Assembly: GCA_016748015.1 (NCBI GenBank)
Contig: JAAOMT010000675.1
Span: 570,314 to 634,313, forward strand
Direction: 5' to 3'
Length of the DNA: 64,000 bases
Source of the DNA: Geosiphon pyriformis
Taxonomy: Eukaryota; Glomeromycota; Glomeromycetes; Archaeosporales; Geosiphonaceae
In this document: positions 63,601 to 64,000 of the stretch, in pieces
Position numbering within the stretch: position 1 is the first letter of the stretch
How the letters are laid out: every line of letters begins with the position of its first letter
Program-made: the position numbers and the translations under genes
The notes under the pieces: model-generated
What the model was told of the DNA's origin: nothing
The model's input: only the letters and a program-made list of their open reading frames with translations
The model's database searches: none

Positions 63601-64000
63601 CAGACCTTCTTTCATAGCACTGAAACTATCGTCAAATGTAGACACAAATTACAAACATTCAACAAACCACCCAAAATCTTTCTATTACAATGCTTCCATA
63701 GTTCATTGATAATATCAGAAAGTCCAGCTGCTTTGCCATTTAGTAGATTTTTGACCACTAATAACAACTCATCCAGACTGAAACTACACATAACATCTGA
63801 AAATGCACTATTATCAACATAAGCCAAGAAGACATACTGATTCAACCAGTGATCTGAGAGAACATTGGGCACCACATGTTTCCTTGTTTATCTTTTCATA
63901 ATCATATCAATGTTCGACTTAATGTCACAAGAATCCAAAATCAAATTATCATTCACTATCAAGTGGTCAAGCACTATCTTTTGAACAAGTCATTCCAACA
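60605..64000 (-). mobile_element. LINE 4, 3' half, continues past window end
   Basis: Minus-strand element with its 3' UTR at about 60,605-60,730 (ACAAGTACAGCTCAATCACT read in reverse) and ORF2 upstream to the window edge. ORF1 and the endonuclease would lie beyond 64,000. It belongs to the same family as the other copies but a slightly different lineage. Confidence 0.85.
60848..63998 (-). pseudogene. LINE 4 ORF2 (RT-RNase H), partial and broken
   Basis: RT pieces are at 63,612-63,875 (NGKAAGLSDIINELWKH), 63,306-63,515 (LQDMRKAYDSVG) and 62,613-63,113, where the catalytic box reads GAFMDNTIW: the second Asp is Asn, so the RT is dead. RNase H (61,682-62,140) keeps VYTDSS, LAEMQAITLAL and LFTDNQALLDL (Asp, Glu, Asp). 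The C-terminal block (60,848-61,564) has lost some Cys of the usual Cys/His motif. Several stops separate the pieces. Confidence 0.8.

Overview
The window is nuclear DNA of a filamentous fungus. It is very AT-rich, with compact intron-rich gene islands set in long stretches dominated by non-LTR retrotransposons (LINEs). This architecture, plus a gene block that reads UGA as tryptophan (mollicute-like code), best fits an arbuscular mycorrhizal fungus (Glomeromycotina) with mycoplasma-related endobacteria. The organism assignment is an inference from layout and gene content, not from a marker gene.

Layout. 1-5,700: a LINE on the minus strand with a long intact ORF1 and a broken ORF2. 5,700-12,500: AT-rich DNA with a 5'-truncated LINE (6,176-6,860) and strongly decayed LINE relics (7,150-11,850). 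12,530-13,220: an LTR-like repeat. 13,280-15,980: three co-oriented minus-strand ORFs; two of them carry in-frame UGA at seven tryptophan-like positions and are uninterrupted only under genetic code 4 apart from one homopolymer frameshift. A 20-N gap lies inside one. 16,070-16,420: another LINE 3' end. 16,928-21,604: gene island 1, with CDK11 (PITSLRE kinase), COX7C and a YJU2B/CCDC130 splicing factor. 22,900-30,700: a full-length but dead LINE whose 5' UTR is split by a second copy of the LTR-like repeat. 30,700-36,400: AT-rich relics. 36,470-40,296: island 2, with cytochrome c1 and a HERPUD-like ubiquitin-domain membrane protein. 41,986-45,997: island 3, with SSU72 and dolichol kinase. 47,195-48,425: a long inverted repeat with a near-perfect centre. 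50,419-57,736: island 4, with a GT15 mannosyltransferase, a Derlin, prefoldin subunit 4 and a bifunctional trehalose-6-phosphate synthase/phosphatase. 58,960-64,000: AT-rich DNA and a fourth LINE that runs off the window.

For ten host genes I placed exons by hand from GT-AG sites; phases add up to complete frames. Introns are mostly short (about 45-120 bp; the first CYT1 intron is the main exception). Host genes end in TGA as well as TAA/TAG, so UGA is a normal stop in this nucleus and the code-4 block is foreign. The LINE copies form a decay series in which changes are overwhelmingly C-to-T on one strand or the other (Trp TGG to TAG, Gln CAA to TAA, Arg CGA to TGA, Asp to Asn). Four host genes act in the secretory/ER quality-control route (dolichol kinase, GT15 mannosyltransferase, Derlin, HERPUD-like) and two in the respiratory chain (cytochrome c1, Cox7c).
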